A DNA stretch of 64,000 nt from positions 62,001 to 126,000 of the forward strand of contig CAYZWU010000001.1 of NCBI GenBank assembly GCA_964482235.1, read 5' to 3'. Under the pieces are notes generated by a model. That model was not told where the DNA came from. It made no database searches and worked only from the letters and a program-made list of their open reading frames with translations. The position numbers were made by a program, and so were the translations under genes. The number at the start of each line of letters is the position of its first letter. The first letter of the stretch is position 1. The DNA is from CAYZWU01 sp964482235 (GTDB taxonomy: Bacteria; Planctomycetota; B15-G4; CAYZWU01). Positions 1-8,199 of this stretch are shown here, in pieces.

Positions 1-130
1 TCTTTGTTGCCTTCTTCTTTGTTGCCTTCTTCTTCGTAGCCTTCTTCTTTGTTGCTTTCTTCTTCGTTACCTTCTTCTTCGTTGCTTTCTTCTTCGTGGC
101 TTTCTTCTTTGTTGCCTTCTTCTTCGTGGT
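1..130 (-). repeat. 15-bp tandem coding repeat for (A/V/T)TKKK
   Basis: At least eight imperfect 15-bp units run in frame from residue 20 of the H1-like gene to the window edge. Each encodes A/V/T-T-K-K-K, with variation mainly in the third codon positions. The array continues beyond base 1, so the copy number is unknown. Confidence 0.85.
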
Positions 131-187
131 CTTCTTTTTAGCTACCTTCTTCGCAGCTTTCTTCTTGGTTTTCTTCTTCGCTGCCAT
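1..187 (-). CDS. Lysine-rich histone H1-like DNA-binding protein (3' end outside window)
   Basis: The minus strand reads from an ATG at 187-185, preceded by a good ribosome binding site (AAGGAGA, about 6 nt upstream), into an open frame that leaves the window at base 1. The 62 visible residues are almost entirely Lys, Ala and Thr, starting MAAKKKTKKKAAKKVAKKK and then repeating (A/V)-T-K-K-K. Such tails occur in bacterial histone H1/Hc1-like and AlgP-like proteins, which bind DNA through charge and help compact the nucleoid. No globular domain is visible in this part. The gene is divergent from tadA. A lysine-rich tail of another protein (for example a ribosomal protein or topoisomerase extension) is less likely because the repeat begins directly at the start codon. 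Confidence 0.75.
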   Translation of the reverse strand, partial: MAAKKKTKKKAAKKVAKKKTTKKKATKKKATKKKATKKKVTKKKATKKKATKKKATKKKATK

Positions 188-754
188 AGATTGTCTCCTT
201 AAAAACGAATTATCTTTTAAGAGAAGACCTTCTCCTCTCGGGAGCTGCTTCTTTTCCCGTCAGCGGTTCGGCGACTAGGGCTCTCCGTTTTCGGTGCAAG
301 AGTATGGAAGTGTCGAAGTGTTCAAGATGCCGGAAGGCCATGAGTAGAGATTCCGACAAAAAAGAGAAACAACGCTTAGTCACCAACCAACCTTATAATC
401 GGTGATACTATATAAAAACTTAGAAAAAAACTCTAAATTTTCTTTCTTCAAAAGGTTCAGGCGATGTCTTTTCAAGATAAGACGGTTCGGGCTTCCTAAG
501 TAAGAATTGACCGCGTCATTCGAAAGTTGAAGGTCCGGCCCGGAAGTCCCTGTTTTAAAGGGCTGCGGGGAGTTGCAGTTCGACGGGCAGCGTTGCTGTT
601 TCTCATGCCGTTGTTGAAGATGCGCTTCGATGTCGCGCGATTTTTTTTACTTCTTTTTTCCGAAACAGGACAAAGAGTATCGTGAAGTGAAGACGTTGAA
701 CGTTGCGATCAAGAGTGAAGAAACAGCGAGGCAAAGAGAAGAGGATCATTGTCG
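188..754. other. Divergent intergenic region, no gene seen
   Basis: This stretch lies between the 5' ends of the H1-like gene and tadA and is clearly more AT-rich than its surroundings, notably at 360-460. A TATAAT hexamer at 394-399 has no convincing -35 partner at 16-18 bp. No tRNA, conserved hairpin or credible open frame was found. Promoters for both flanking genes presumably lie here but I could not assign them. Confidence 0.5.
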
Positions 755-1264
755 ATGATGAATGAAAGGGATGACGAGAAGTGGATGCGCCTCGCGATCA
801 ACGAAGCTCTCGCCGCGAGCAGTAACGACGAAGTGCCGGTCGGTGCCGTCTTCGTTCATCAAGGCAAGGTCATCGCGCGGTCGCACAATCAGTGCGAGCT
901 CCTGACCGATCCCACGGCACATGCCGAGATGGTCGGCATCACCGAGGCATGCGCCGCCCTCGAGGTGCAGAGGCTCGTGGGAGTCGAGCTCTTCGTCACG
1001 AAGGAGCCCTGCGTCATGTGCGCCGGGGCGCTGGTGGCGGCAAGGATCGATCGCGTGGTGTTCGGTGCCCGTGACGAGAAGGCCGGAGCTTGCGGCTCCG
1101 TCCTCCAGTTGATCTCGAACAGCAAGCTGAACCATCGCGTGCTGATCACCAGCGGCGTGCTGGAGGAGGAGTGCAGGGCGCTTCTCCAGGAATTCTTCCA
1201 GGGCAAGCGGGATGCGGCCGGCTCTCCGAGGGTCAGGGGAAGGAAAAAGGAAGGCCTGGATTAG
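755..1264 (+). CDS. tadA: tRNA-specific adenosine deaminase TadA
   Basis: This zinc deaminase converts adenosine to inosine at the wobble position of tRNA-Arg(ACG). The 169-residue product carries the cytidine/deoxycytidylate deaminase signature: HAE at residues 56-58 (zinc ligand His56 and proton-shuttle Glu58) and PCVMC at 85-89 (zinc ligands Cys86 and Cys89). The length is normal for TadA. I chose the ATG at 755, about 10 nt after an AGAGG-type ribosome binding site; a TTG at 749 in the same frame sits too close to it. The C-terminal ~15 residues are basic and variable. The order tadA, tRNA-Ser, SRP RNA, dnaX, ebfC, recR matches the Bacillus arrangement and supports the assignment. Confidence 0.95.
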   Translation: MMNERDDEKWMRLAINEALAASSNDEVPVGAVFVHQGKVIARSHNQCELLTDPTAHAEMVGITEACAALEVQRLVGVELFVTKEPCVMCAGALVAARIDRVVFGARDEKAGACGSVLQLISNSKLNHRVLITSGVLEEECRALLQEFFQGKRDAAGSPRVRGRKKEGLD

Positions 1265-1338
1265 GCTCGACCGGACCGCCGGAGGCGTCCGCCCTACCGC
1301 CTCATCGATTTTCTCCTGAAAGAAAAGTGGAAAAAGAG

Positions 1339-1366
1339 TTGAGCCTTTTGATTCAATGGATAAATT
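1339..1366 (+). promoter_or_regulatory. Possible sigma-70 promoter ahead of the tRNA-Ser pair
   Basis: TTGAGC (1339-1344) and TAAATT (1361-1366) are separated by 16 bp. The site lies about 90 bp before the first tRNA in a gene-free gap. It is a weak match, assigned from hexamers only. Confidence 0.3.
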
Positions 1367-1453
1367 ATCGGCTTCTCTGCAGAGGAGCAGAAAAGACCTC
1401 CTCTGCGGTCAGGTTGAAAAACACCCAGTCGCTTTTTGAAAATGGCTGATAAC

Positions 1454-1543
1454 GGAGAGGTGCCGGAGTGGTTGATCGGGGCGGTCTCGAAAACCGTTGG
1501 CCCCTTACAGGGCCCGGGGGTTCGAATCCCTCCCTCTCCGCCA
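1454..1543 (+). tRNA. tRNA-Ser (anticodon CGA)
   Basis: The acceptor stem GGAGAGG (1454-1460) pairs with CCTCTCC (1533-1539), followed by discriminator G and an encoded CCA (1541-1543). The anticodon arm GCGGT-CTCGAAA-ACCGT places CGA in the loop. The long GC-rich variable arm (about 1500-1515) is the class II hallmark of tRNA-Ser. The T arm has the GTTCGAATC loop. It reads UCG codons. Confidence 0.95.
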
Positions 1544-1568
1544 TAACCAGCCTGTTTGATTTTTTCTC

Positions 1569-1661
1569 GGAGAGGTGTCTGAGTGGCCGAAAGAGCACGC
1601 TTGGAAAGCGTGTAGGTGGGTAATCCCTGCCTCGCGGGTTCGAATCCCGCCCTCTCCGCCA
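1569..1661 (+). tRNA. tRNA-Ser (anticodon GGA)
   Basis: The acceptor stem GGAGAGG (1569-1575) pairs with CCTCTCC (1651-1657), followed by discriminator G and an encoded CCA at 1659-1661. The anticodon arm CACGC-TTGGAAA-GCGTG presents GGA, reading UCC/UCU. A long variable arm (about 1613-1633) marks a class II tRNA. It lies 25 bp after the CGA tRNA-Ser and has an identical acceptor stem, so the two were probably a duplication and are likely cotranscribed. Confidence 0.95.
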
Positions 1662-1937
1662 CCAAAAAACGTCCAGTCCAAGCTGGCCGAAAGTTGAATA
1701 TGATAGAGGATTGTTCTTCAGGCTAGATGGCTTCCATGTAAAGGTGGCCATCCGGCCGCATCGGGCTCGGGAAAATCCGGTCCCGCCGGTGCGGACCAAG
1801 CCGTACAAATCGAGTTGATAATGCCGTGCAGCCGGGACGCTAGGGGTGTCCTGTACCCGAAATCCCCTTTATGCGGGGGTGATGCCGTTTTGAGGGGTCT
1901 TCCGGATGGCTCCGGGCTCTATTCGGCAGTGTTGAGG

Positions 1938-2042
1938 AACGGGTCCCTTCATGGTGAGGCGGTGTGAACCTGGTCAGGCCCTGACGGGAGCAGCCATAAG
2001 CATTTAGCTCTCAGGTGTGAAGGATTGCTCGGACTGAGCTGC
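1938..2042 (+). ncRNA. ffs: Signal recognition particle RNA (small bacterial 4.5S/scRNA type)
   Basis: The segment at 1966-1996 matches the conserved SRP domain IV: GGTCAGGCCC, a TGAC tetraloop, then GGGAGCAGCC. This hairpin with its asymmetric internal loop is where Ffh (SRP54) binds. Flanking segments can form the lower helix (ACCTG with CAGGT, GTCC at 1943 with GGAC at 2031), giving a rod of about 100 nt. The ends are estimated. The position directly upstream of dnaX is the conserved scr/ffs site in Bacillus and others. Confidence 0.8.
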
Positions 2043-2112
2043 CTGTATTGTCCGGTCCTTTCGGAGGCTTCGAGGAACGGCGCACGGCTCTTTTTTCCTT
2101 TTCGGATGATCG

Positions 2113-3705
2113 ATGTCCTACCTTGTTCTAGCCCGAAAGTACCGGCCCGAGACTTTCGACGATGTCGTGGGGCAGGAATCGGCATCGAGAACCCTGCGCA
2201 ACGCCATCTCCCAGGGGCGGATCGCTCATGCCTTTCTTTTTTCCGGGCCCAGGGGAGTGGGCAAGACCTCCATGGCCAGGATCCTCTCCAAGGCGTTGAA
2301 CTGCAAGGAGGGGCCGACCACTGATCCCTGCATGGAGTGCGAGATCTGCAAGGCGATCACTGCAGGGAGTTCCATGGACGTCATCGAGATCGATGCCGCG
2401 TCCAACAGGGGGATCGACAACATCCGCACGCTCAGGGAAAACGTCCGGTATGCCCCGGCCGGGAGCCGCTTCAAGGTCTACATCATCGATGAGGTCCACA
2501 TGCTGACCCAGGAGAGCTTCAACGCCCTGCTGAAGACCCTCGAAGAGCCTCCCGATCACGTGAAGTTCATCTTCGCCACCACCGAGCCGCAGAAGCTGCC
2601 GGAAACGGTCCGCTCGCGCTGTCAGTGCTACGAGTTCCGCAGGATCTCCATTGACGAGATCGCATCGAGGCTGGAATTCATCATGAAGAGCGAGGGCGCC
2701 GAATTCGAACCGGGGGTGCTGCACAGGATCGCCGCCACGGCGCGGGGAGGGATGCGCGACGCCCAGTCCCTTCTCGACCAGATGATCGCCTTCGGCGGGA
2801 ATCGCGCCACCTTCGAGGGACTCAGCGAGCTCACGGGAAGCCTTTCGCCCGAGAAGGTCACAGGGATCGTGGACGCGATACTCGAGGAACGTCTTGCCGA
2901 CCTCCTCGAACTGGTGGACAAAGCGTTTGCCAAGGGGACGAGAGCGGAGGACCTCCTTCGCGAACTGGTAGAGCATTACAGGCTGCTGCTCACGATCTCG
3001 GCAGGGGCCGGCGCCGAATCCGTTTCCGGCTCAGGGTGGGACGAGGAGCACCTGAGGAAGCAGGCGGCTTCCACGAGCCTCGACAACATCCTGATCTATC
3101 TTCAGATCGCCTTGAAAACCCTGCGTCAGCTCCGCTGGTTCGACGACGAGCGTGTCCTGCTCGAGCTGGCGCTCGCCAAGATGGTGAGAATCTCCTCCAC
3201 CATGGAGATTGCCGAGGCTGCTTCCCTGCTCAAGGGGTGGGGAGGCGGAAGCAGCGGCGGCAGGACGGGGAATCCCTCCACCGCCTCGTCCGGCCGCAGC
3301 CAGGCAGCCGCCCGGCCGAGGGGCGGCGCGGCAAGGGAAAAGAGCGAGGCCGCGCAGGTTTCGCCTGCGGCTTCGGGAGCGGAGAGCAGCGATCTCCCTG
3401 CCGTTTTCGCGCGTATCATCAGCGAGGTGGCAAAGAAGTCGAAGTCCACCGCCTTCAGCCTCAAGTCGCTCAAGCCTCTCCGGCTGGAGGGCGGAACGCT
3501 CTTCCTGGAGGACGGGGCAGCGGGGCAGAGGCTGCTCGGCCCCGACGACAAGGAAGTGGCCGATCTTCTCGCAGAGGCTTCCGAGAAGGTCGTGGGGCGG
3601 CGTCTTCGTTTCAAGGTGGAGCCGAGTGCTCAGGAACAGCGGGACGAGTCCGTTCCGCCCATTGTCGAAAAGGCGAGGGATCTCTTCGAGGGGGATATGG
3701 TCTGA
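2113..3705 (+). CDS. dnaX: DNA polymerase III subunit gamma/tau
   Basis: DnaX is the ATPase core of the clamp loader that places the beta sliding clamp on DNA and couples the replicative polymerases. The 530-residue protein has the family layout. Walker A is GPRGVGKT at 45-52, followed by the zinc module Cys64, Cys73, Cys76, Cys79, and Walker B DEVH at 126-129. A sensor-1/SRC region (TTEPQKLPETVRSRC) follows. Domain III ends near residue 360. A low-complexity Ala/Gly/Ser/Arg linker (about 365-430) precedes a short tau-type C-terminal domain. No obvious A-rich slippery heptamer for programmed frameshifting was noticed in the linker. The ATG at 2113 gives the canonical MSYxVLARKYRP start. Confidence 0.97.
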   Translation: MSYLVLARKYRPETFDDVVGQESASRTLRNAISQGRIAHAFLFSGPRGVGKTSMARILSKALNCKEGPTTDPCMECEICKAITAGSSMDVIEIDAASNRGIDNIRTLRENVRYAPAGSRFKVYIIDEVHMLTQESFNALLKTLEEPPDHVKFIFATTEPQKLPETVRSRCQCYEFRRISIDEIASRLEFIMKSEGAEFEPGVLHRIAATARGGMRDAQSLLDQMIAFGGNRATFEGLSELTGSLSPEKVTGIVDAILEERLADLLELVDKAFAKGTRAEDLLRELVEHYRLLLTISAGAGAESVSGSGWDEEHLRKQAASTSLDNILIYLQIALKTLRQLRWFDDERVLLELALAKMVRISSTMEIAEAASLLKGWGGGSSGGRTGNPSTASSGRSQAAARPRGGAAREKSEAAQVSPAASGAESSDLPAVFARIISEVAKKSKSTAFSLKSLKPLRLEGGTLFLEDGAAGQRLLGPDDKEVADLLAEASEKVVGRRLRFKVEPSAQEQRDESVPPIVEKARDLFEGDMV

Positions 3706-3795
3706 ACCGCGCCGTCCCTGATCGGATGGCGGCGGAGCTCGATCCCGTTTCCCTCTCTGTGACCTTGCCCTGGAATTTAGCAAGAGGAAGATACC

Positions 3796-4116
3796 ATGGC
3801 AGGGTTTGGAGATTTCTCGAACCTGCTCAAGCAGGCTCAGAAGATGCAGAAGGAGATGGGGCGCGTTCAGTCGGAGCTCAAGGAAAGAGTCGTGGAAGGC
3901 TCGGCCGGAGGCGGCATGGTCAAGGCGAATGTCAACGGCTCCCAGGAGCTCCTCTCCATTAAGATCGATCCCAGCGTTGTCGATCCCGATGATGTGGAGA
4001 TGCTGGAGGATCTCGTCACCGCGGCTGTGAAGCAGGGATTGAAAGCGGCCAAGGAGCTTTCCGAGAAGGAGATGTCCAAGCTCACCGGCGGCATCAATCT
4101 TCCGGGCTTGACCTGA
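3796..4116 (+). CDS. ebfC: YbaB/EbfC family nucleoid-associated protein
   Basis: A small (106-residue) DNA-binding protein of the YbaB/EbfC family, dimeric and thought to bind along the nucleoid. Typical features are the N-terminal phase (FGDFSNLLKQAQKMQKEM), the glycine-containing core (GSAGGGMVKANVNG), a VVDPDDVEMLEDLV stretch and the LTGGINLPG C-terminus. It lies between dnaX and recR, its usual neighbours, and is probably cotranscribed with them. Confidence 0.95.
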   Translation: MAGFGDFSNLLKQAQKMQKEMGRVQSELKERVVEGSAGGGMVKANVNGSQELLSIKIDPSVVDPDDVEMLEDLVTAAVKQGLKAAKELSEKEMSKLTGGINLPGLT

Positions 4117-4170
4117 TCCCCTTCCCGCCGATCGCTCGAGGTACCCCGTGAACGGAAGGAAAAGAGTGAC

Positions 4171-4767
4171 GTGCCTTACCCCGATGTCCTGAACAGCTTG
4201 ATCGAACAGTTGAAGAAGCTGCCGGGCATCGGCAGCCTGACTGCCGAACGACTCGCTCTGGCCATTTCCCGGTACCGCGCCGGCGAGGCTCTCGATCTTG
4301 CCGATTCGATCAGGGAAGTGGCAACCAGCCTCCGCTGCTGTTCCCTCTGCTACAACACTTCCCAGCAGGATCCCTGTCCGATCTGCTCCGATGATTCCCG
4401 CGACAGCTCGAGGATCCTGGTCGTCGAGGGCCCCCCCGAAGTGAACGCCTTCGAGGAGGTCGGGTGGAAGGGGCTCTACCATGTCCTCCAAGGCCGGCTC
4501 GATCCGGTGGAAGGCGTTCTCCCCGAGCATTTGACAATTAAATCGCTCTCCGAGAGAGTGAGTAAAAAAGGTATAATCGAGGTCGTCATAGCCACGAATC
4601 CCGACTTTGAAGGAGACGGCACGGCGCTGGCCGTGTTCGACGCGCTGAAAGAGACGGGGGTCGAAGTGTCCCGCATCGCCCGGGGCATTCCCACGGGAGG
4701 AAGCATCGAGCATGCGAACAAGGCCGTGCTCAGCGATGCGCTGAAAGGCCGGTCGGAGATCAAGTAA
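4171..4767 (+). CDS. recR: Recombination mediator RecR
   Basis: RecR acts with RecO/RecF to load RecA onto gapped DNA. The 198-residue protein has the N-terminal helix-hairpin-helix (LKKLPGIGSLTAERLA), a four-cysteine zinc finger (Cys57, Cys60, Cys69, Cys72) and a Toprim domain beginning RILVVEGPPE near residue 81. The size is standard. The start is the GTG at 4171. The Toprim region continues to GSIEHA and the usual C-terminus. It sits 54 bp after ebfC and 17 bp before rpoN. Confidence 0.96.
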   Translation: MPYPDVLNSLIEQLKKLPGIGSLTAERLALAISRYRAGEALDLADSIREVATSLRCCSLCYNTSQQDPCPICSDDSRDSSRILVVEGPPEVNAFEEVGWKGLYHVLQGRLDPVEGVLPEHLTIKSLSERVSKKGIIEVVIATNPDFEGDGTALAVFDALKETGVEVSRIARGIPTGGSIEHANKAVLSDALKGRSEIK

Positions 4768-4784
4768 AGGACCGTATCACTGCC

Positions 4785-6212
4785 ATGAAGCTGGAACTCA
4801 TTCAAAACCTGAGACAGGAGCTGCAGCTCCGGATGTCTCCCCAGCTGATCCAGCGAATAGAGATCCTGCAGCTTTCATCCCTCGATCTGCTCGATACGGT
4901 GCAGAAGGAGCTGATGGAGAACGAGGTCCTCACGATCAAGGAGCCGGTCGAGGACCCGCCCCTGGAGAAGAAGAAGGACAAGGAGCTTCCCGACGACGAT
5001 GCCGAGTTCGAGCAGGATCTGGAACGGCTTTCCAAGCTGGCCGAGTGGAACGAGCCGGGTATCTACAAGTCATCGTACCGGTCGAGCGCGGGAGACGCCG
5101 ACCCCAAGATGGAAGCGATGCAGAACGCCGTGTCGAAGCCGATCACCCTGCAGCACCACCTGAAGAACCAGCTGAGTCTCTGCGATGCGGCGTCCGAGAT
5201 CAAGGAGCTGGCCGAACAGATCATCTTCAATATCGACGGGAGGGGCTATCTGCTCTATCCTCTCGAGGAGATCCTCATCTCCCTGGACGGCGACGAGCCG
5301 AAGGAGAAGATGGATGAGGCGCTGATCCTCGTCCAGGGCTTCGATCCGAAAGGCGTGGGAGCGAGATCGCTGCAGGAGTGTCTTCTTCTCCAGCTCGATG
5401 AGAACTCGTCGGTCTCGCGGTTGATGCGGAAGCTGATCCTCAACCACGTGGAGGACATCTCCAGAAACAGGCTTCCAAAGATCGCGCGGGATCTGGGTGT
5501 TCCCCTGACCACCGTTCAGAAGACCATCGAGGAGATCGCGACCCTCGATCCGATTCCGGGCCGCAGCTTCCGCAGGGATGAGGTTCCATACGTCTATCCC
5601 GACGTGGTGGTCGAGCTGATCGAGGGGAGGTACGAGATCCGGCTCGAGAACAACTATTTCCCGCGGCTCGCCATCAACCGGTCGTTCCTGCGCCACTACA
5701 AGGACAAGGATCTCGATCCGAAGCTTCGGAAGCACCTGCGCGAGAAGATCGAATCGGCCAAGTGGCTCATCGAGTCGATCGAGCAGCGAAAGAGCACGCT
5801 TTTGCGGGTCGTCACCGAGATCGTGGAGTACCAGACCGAGTTTCTCGACCACGGCCCCCGGATGCTGAAGCCCCTGAAGATGCAGGATATTGCCGACAAG
5901 GTGGGGATCCACGTCTCCACGGTGAGCCGGGCCATCTCCGACAAGTACGTGCAGACGCACAGGGGCATCTTCCCGCTAAAGTACTTCTTCACCGGCGGGA
6001 CGCTCTCTTCGGACGGCACGGTCGAGTCGCGGCAGAGCGTCAAGCAGAAGGTCAAGGAGATCGTCGACAAGGAAGACAAGTCCCATCCCCTCTCGGACCA
6101 GGAGATCGTCAACGAGCTCAAGAAGCAGGGACTGTCCATTGCACGCCGCACGGTGACGAAGTACCGCAAGGCGCTGAACGTCGCCTCCTCACGGCAGAGG
6201 CGCGTCTATTGA
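4785..6212 (+). CDS. rpoN: RNA polymerase sigma-54 factor
   Basis: Sigma-54 directs RNA polymerase to -24/-12 promoters and needs AAA+ activators. The 475-residue protein has the Gln/Leu-rich region I (LRQELQLRMSPQLIQ), a short acidic region II (about 50-85), the core-binding domain, a helix-turn-helix (about 365-385, IADKVGIHVSTVSRAI) and the RpoN box ARRTVTKYRK at 453-462 for -24 recognition. The start is the ATG at 4785. It follows recR by 17 bp and overlaps the TTG start of truA, so the five genes probably form one operon. Placement directly after recR is unusual compared with the lptB-rpoN-hpf order of proteobacteria, but hpf and ptsN do follow shortly after. Confidence 0.96.
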   Translation: MKLELIQNLRQELQLRMSPQLIQRIEILQLSSLDLLDTVQKELMENEVLTIKEPVEDPPLEKKKDKELPDDDAEFEQDLERLSKLAEWNEPGIYKSSYRSSAGDADPKMEAMQNAVSKPITLQHHLKNQLSLCDAASEIKELAEQIIFNIDGRGYLLYPLEEILISLDGDEPKEKMDEALILVQGFDPKGVGARSLQECLLLQLDENSSVSRLMRKLILNHVEDISRNRLPKIARDLGVPLTTVQKTIEEIATLDPIPGRSFRRDEVPYVYPDVVVELIEGRYEIRLENNYFPRLAINRSFLRHYKDKDLDPKLRKHLREKIESAKWLIESIEQRKSTLLRVVTEIVEYQTEFLDHGPRMLKPLKMQDIADKVGIHVSTVSRAISDKYVQTHRGIFPLKYFFTGGTLSSDGTVESRQSVKQKVKEIVDKEDKSHPLSDQEIVNELKKQGLSIARRTVTKYRKALNVASSRQRRVY

Positions 6213-6976
6213 ACGGCGAGAATCCGTACCGCCGCTGGAAATTGACGCTCGCCTACGACGGAACAGGATTCAAAGGCTGGGAAAGGCAGGCCCAGGGGGA
6301 AAGGACCGTCCAGGGCGCCATCGAGGAAGTGATCGCAAGCCTGACCGGAGAGGCGGCGAAGGTCGTCGGCGCGAGCCGGACCGATTCGGGCGTTCACGCC
6401 CTGGGACAGGTGGCTGCCGTCGATCTTCCGGCTCGCTGGATAGCCCGGGACCTCGGCCGGGGCCTCAACGCCCTTTCACCTCCCGACCTCCGCATCGTCG
6501 ATGTATGCGAGGTGGATGAAGGCTTCCATCCCAGGTACTCCGCCCGATCGAAAACCTACTTCTACCAGCTCGTGGAGGGGGCGTTCGACGATCCCTTCAA
6601 GAGCCGGTATGCCGTCCGTCTGCCGGTCCTGCCCGACAGGGAGGCGATGCGGGCCGCCGCCGCGCTCCTGTTGGGGAAGAGGGATTTTTCCGCTCTCATG
6701 GCCGCCGGCTCCTCGGTAAAGACCACGGTGCGCGATCTGTCCCGGATCAGGGTGCGCTGGGGCCGGGGACAGCTCCGGATCTTTTTCACGGCTGACGGAT
6801 TTCTTTACAGGATGGTGCGGAACATGATGTCCATGATCGTCCGGATCGCCGACGGATCGCTCGCTCCGGAGAAGGCCGAGGTTATACTGGAATCAGGACA
6901 GAGGCCGCTGGCACCGCCGACGTTTCCGGCAAAAGGCCTTTTTCTCTGGAATGTCCATTTCGGCAAGGGTGGATAG
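6209..6976 (+). CDS. truA: tRNA pseudouridine synthase TruA (38-40)
   Basis: TruA isomerises uridines 38-40 in the tRNA anticodon stem-loop. From the TTG at 6209, which overlaps the rpoN stop codon, the product is 255 residues, normal for TruA, and begins MNGENPYRRWKLTLAYDGTG. The catalytic aspartate lies in GASRTDSGVHA (Asp59). Conserved later motifs include FHPRYSARSKTYFYQL and FLYRMVRNM. The frame stays open for ~450 nt inside rpoN upstream, but that part is antisense-quality noise with no family match. Translational coupling to rpoN is likely. Confidence 0.94.
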   Translation: MNGENPYRRWKLTLAYDGTGFKGWERQAQGERTVQGAIEEVIASLTGEAAKVVGASRTDSGVHALGQVAAVDLPARWIARDLGRGLNALSPPDLRIVDVCEVDEGFHPRYSARSKTYFYQLVEGAFDDPFKSRYAVRLPVLPDREAMRAAAALLLGKRDFSALMAAGSSVKTTVRDLSRIRVRWGRGQLRIFFTADGFLYRMVRNMMSMIVRIADGSLAPEKAEVILESGQRPLAPPTFPAKGLFLWNVHFGKGG

Positions 6977-7311
6977 GACCGCCCGCCGGAGCTCAGGCGG
7001 ACCGCCTCGCGTGCCGATAATCTTACGTGCAGAGGGCTAGCGAGCGATTTAGAAAGGAAGCTTGCAGTCTCCTCGTGAAAGGTTTTTAATTCCTTGAAAG
7101 AAGAGGGGTTGTCTGAAATGGCATCCTCTTGATTTCGAAAGGTTTCTGCGAGGCGGAATTTGATATTCCCTTCGCTGTTTCCCGATCTGTGCGGTGTAGA
7201 TATCTCTATTTTCCACTTTGATTTATGACTTTCTACATTATTATTTTGACGTCCTGCCGGTCTAAGGCGACCTGAGGCGGGAGCTTGTGATTCTCTTTTC
7301 GGGAGGTCATT
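6977..7311. other. Intergenic region between truA and hpf
   Basis: These 335 bp hold no gene I can support. The second half (7060-7250) is AT-rich and probably holds the hpf promoter. A TGGCATCCTCTTGAT sequence near 7119 resembles a -24 element but lacks the -12 GC, so I do not call a sigma-54 promoter. No terminator-grade hairpin was found. Confidence 0.45.
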
Positions 7312-7653
7312 TTGAACATTCTGGTCACATGCCGCCATGAATACAAAACGGATGATGTGAAGAACTATGCCATGGAGAAAGCCGGGAAGCTCTCCAGGTT
7401 TTCCCAGAACATCACCAAGATAGAGGTAGTGCTGAACTCGGAAAAGGAGCAGCACTCGGCGGAGGCGCTCATATCCGTCTCCCGGGGAGGGCACTTGAAA
7501 GGCAGTGTCACTCAGCCAAACATACATGCAGCCATCGATCTCCTGGTCGACAAGATGGAGAGGCAGCTGATCCGGTTCAAGGAGAGAATGAAGGATCATC
7601 GAGGCACCCGCCGCAACGAGAGCACCGGGCGAACCGATACCGACGACATATAA
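7312..7653 (+). CDS. hpf: Ribosome hibernation promoting factor, short form
   Basis: HPF/RaiA proteins bind the 30S decoding site and help form inactive ribosome dimers under starvation. The 113-residue product matches the short HPF fold: an N-terminal beta strand (MNILVTCRHE), the DDVKNYAMEKAGKLSRF helix and the basic C-terminal helix (LVDKMERQLIRFKERMKDH). No long C-terminal dimerisation domain is present. The start is the TTG at 7312, placed 4-5 nt after a strong GGGAGGT site. The gene precedes ptsN, as in the rpoN clusters of many Gram-negatives. Confidence 0.93.
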   Translation: MNILVTCRHEYKTDDVKNYAMEKAGKLSRFSQNITKIEVVLNSEKEQHSAEALISVSRGGHLKGSVTQPNIHAAIDLLVDKMERQLIRFKERMKDHRGTRRNESTGRTDTDDI

Positions 7654-7698
7654 GTTCATTTTTCCTCATCGTATCCATTTTCATTTTGAGAGGGATTC

Positions 7699-8160
7699 AT
7701 GAATTACCTGAATCTTTTCAAGGAAAAGAACATCATCCTCACTCTCGAGTCGACGGATAAGCGGTCCGCGATCGAAGAGATTGTGGATTCTGCGATTTCC
7801 TCCGACCTTCTGGCCAAGAACAAGAAAAAGATAGTGATCGAAGCCCTCCTGGCAAGGGAGAAGCTGGGTTCGACCGGCCTGGGCCGCGGCGTGGCGATCC
7901 CCCACGTGAAGATCGAGGGATTCAGCGGAGACCTGGCCGTTCTGGCTCGCTCGAACAAGGGTGTCGAGTTCAATTCGATCGACGGTGAAGCAGTTTTCAT
8001 CCTCTTTCTCATCGTTTCGCCGGCCAAGGATGCCGAAAAGCACCTCAGCATTCTTCAGTGGATCTCCTCCCTCGCCAGGCATCAGGATTTCAATAATTTC
8101 ATCAGAGGCGCCAGCGACGAGAAGGAGATCGTCGGTATCCTGAAAGAGATGAGCGGTTAG
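7699..8160 (+). CDS. ptsN: PTS system IIA component, nitrogen-regulatory type (PtsN/EIIA-Ntr)
   Basis: A 153-residue EIIA of the fructose/mannitol family. The phosphoacceptor histidine is His69 in GRGVAIPHVK. In the PTS-Ntr, phosphate passes from EI-Ntr to NPr/HPr to EIIA-Ntr, which then regulates targets such as potassium transport rather than importing sugar. No membrane EIIB/EIIC lies nearby, which supports a regulatory rather than transport role. Context (rpoN, hpf, HPr gene) is the classic one for ptsN. The ATG at 7699 follows a GAGAGGG-type site. Confidence 0.93.
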   Translation: MNYLNLFKEKNIILTLESTDKRSAIEEIVDSAISSDLLAKNKKKIVIEALLAREKLGSTGLGRGVAIPHVKIEGFSGDLAVLARSNKGVEFNSIDGEAVFILFLIVSPAKDAEKHLSILQWISSLARHQDFNNFIRGASDEKEIVGILKEMSG

Positions 8161-8199
8161 GCTATAATTGCTCTCCTTCGAGCAAGCTGGAGTTGCCCC

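Noticed and set aside
96..278. A 60-residue Phe-rich plus-strand frame at the window start
   Set aside because: It is the complement of the lysine repeat (AAG/AAA read as CTT/TTT), not a protein gene.
4531..4577. TTGACA and TATAAT inside recR
   Set aside because: The two perfect-looking hexamers are about 35 bp apart, far outside promoter spacing, and lie within coding sequence.
3031..4713. A 560-codon minus-strand frame across dnaX, ebfC and recR
   Set aside because: It crosses three well-supported plus-strand genes and shows no protein family motif.
5762..6208. Upstream extension of truA inside rpoN
   Set aside because: The frame stays open but its sequence lacks any TruA similarity, and the TTG at 6209 gives a normal TruA length.
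7115..7135. Possible sigma-54 promoter upstream of hpf
   Set aside because: TGGCA is present but the -12 GC at the required 10-bp spacing is missing.
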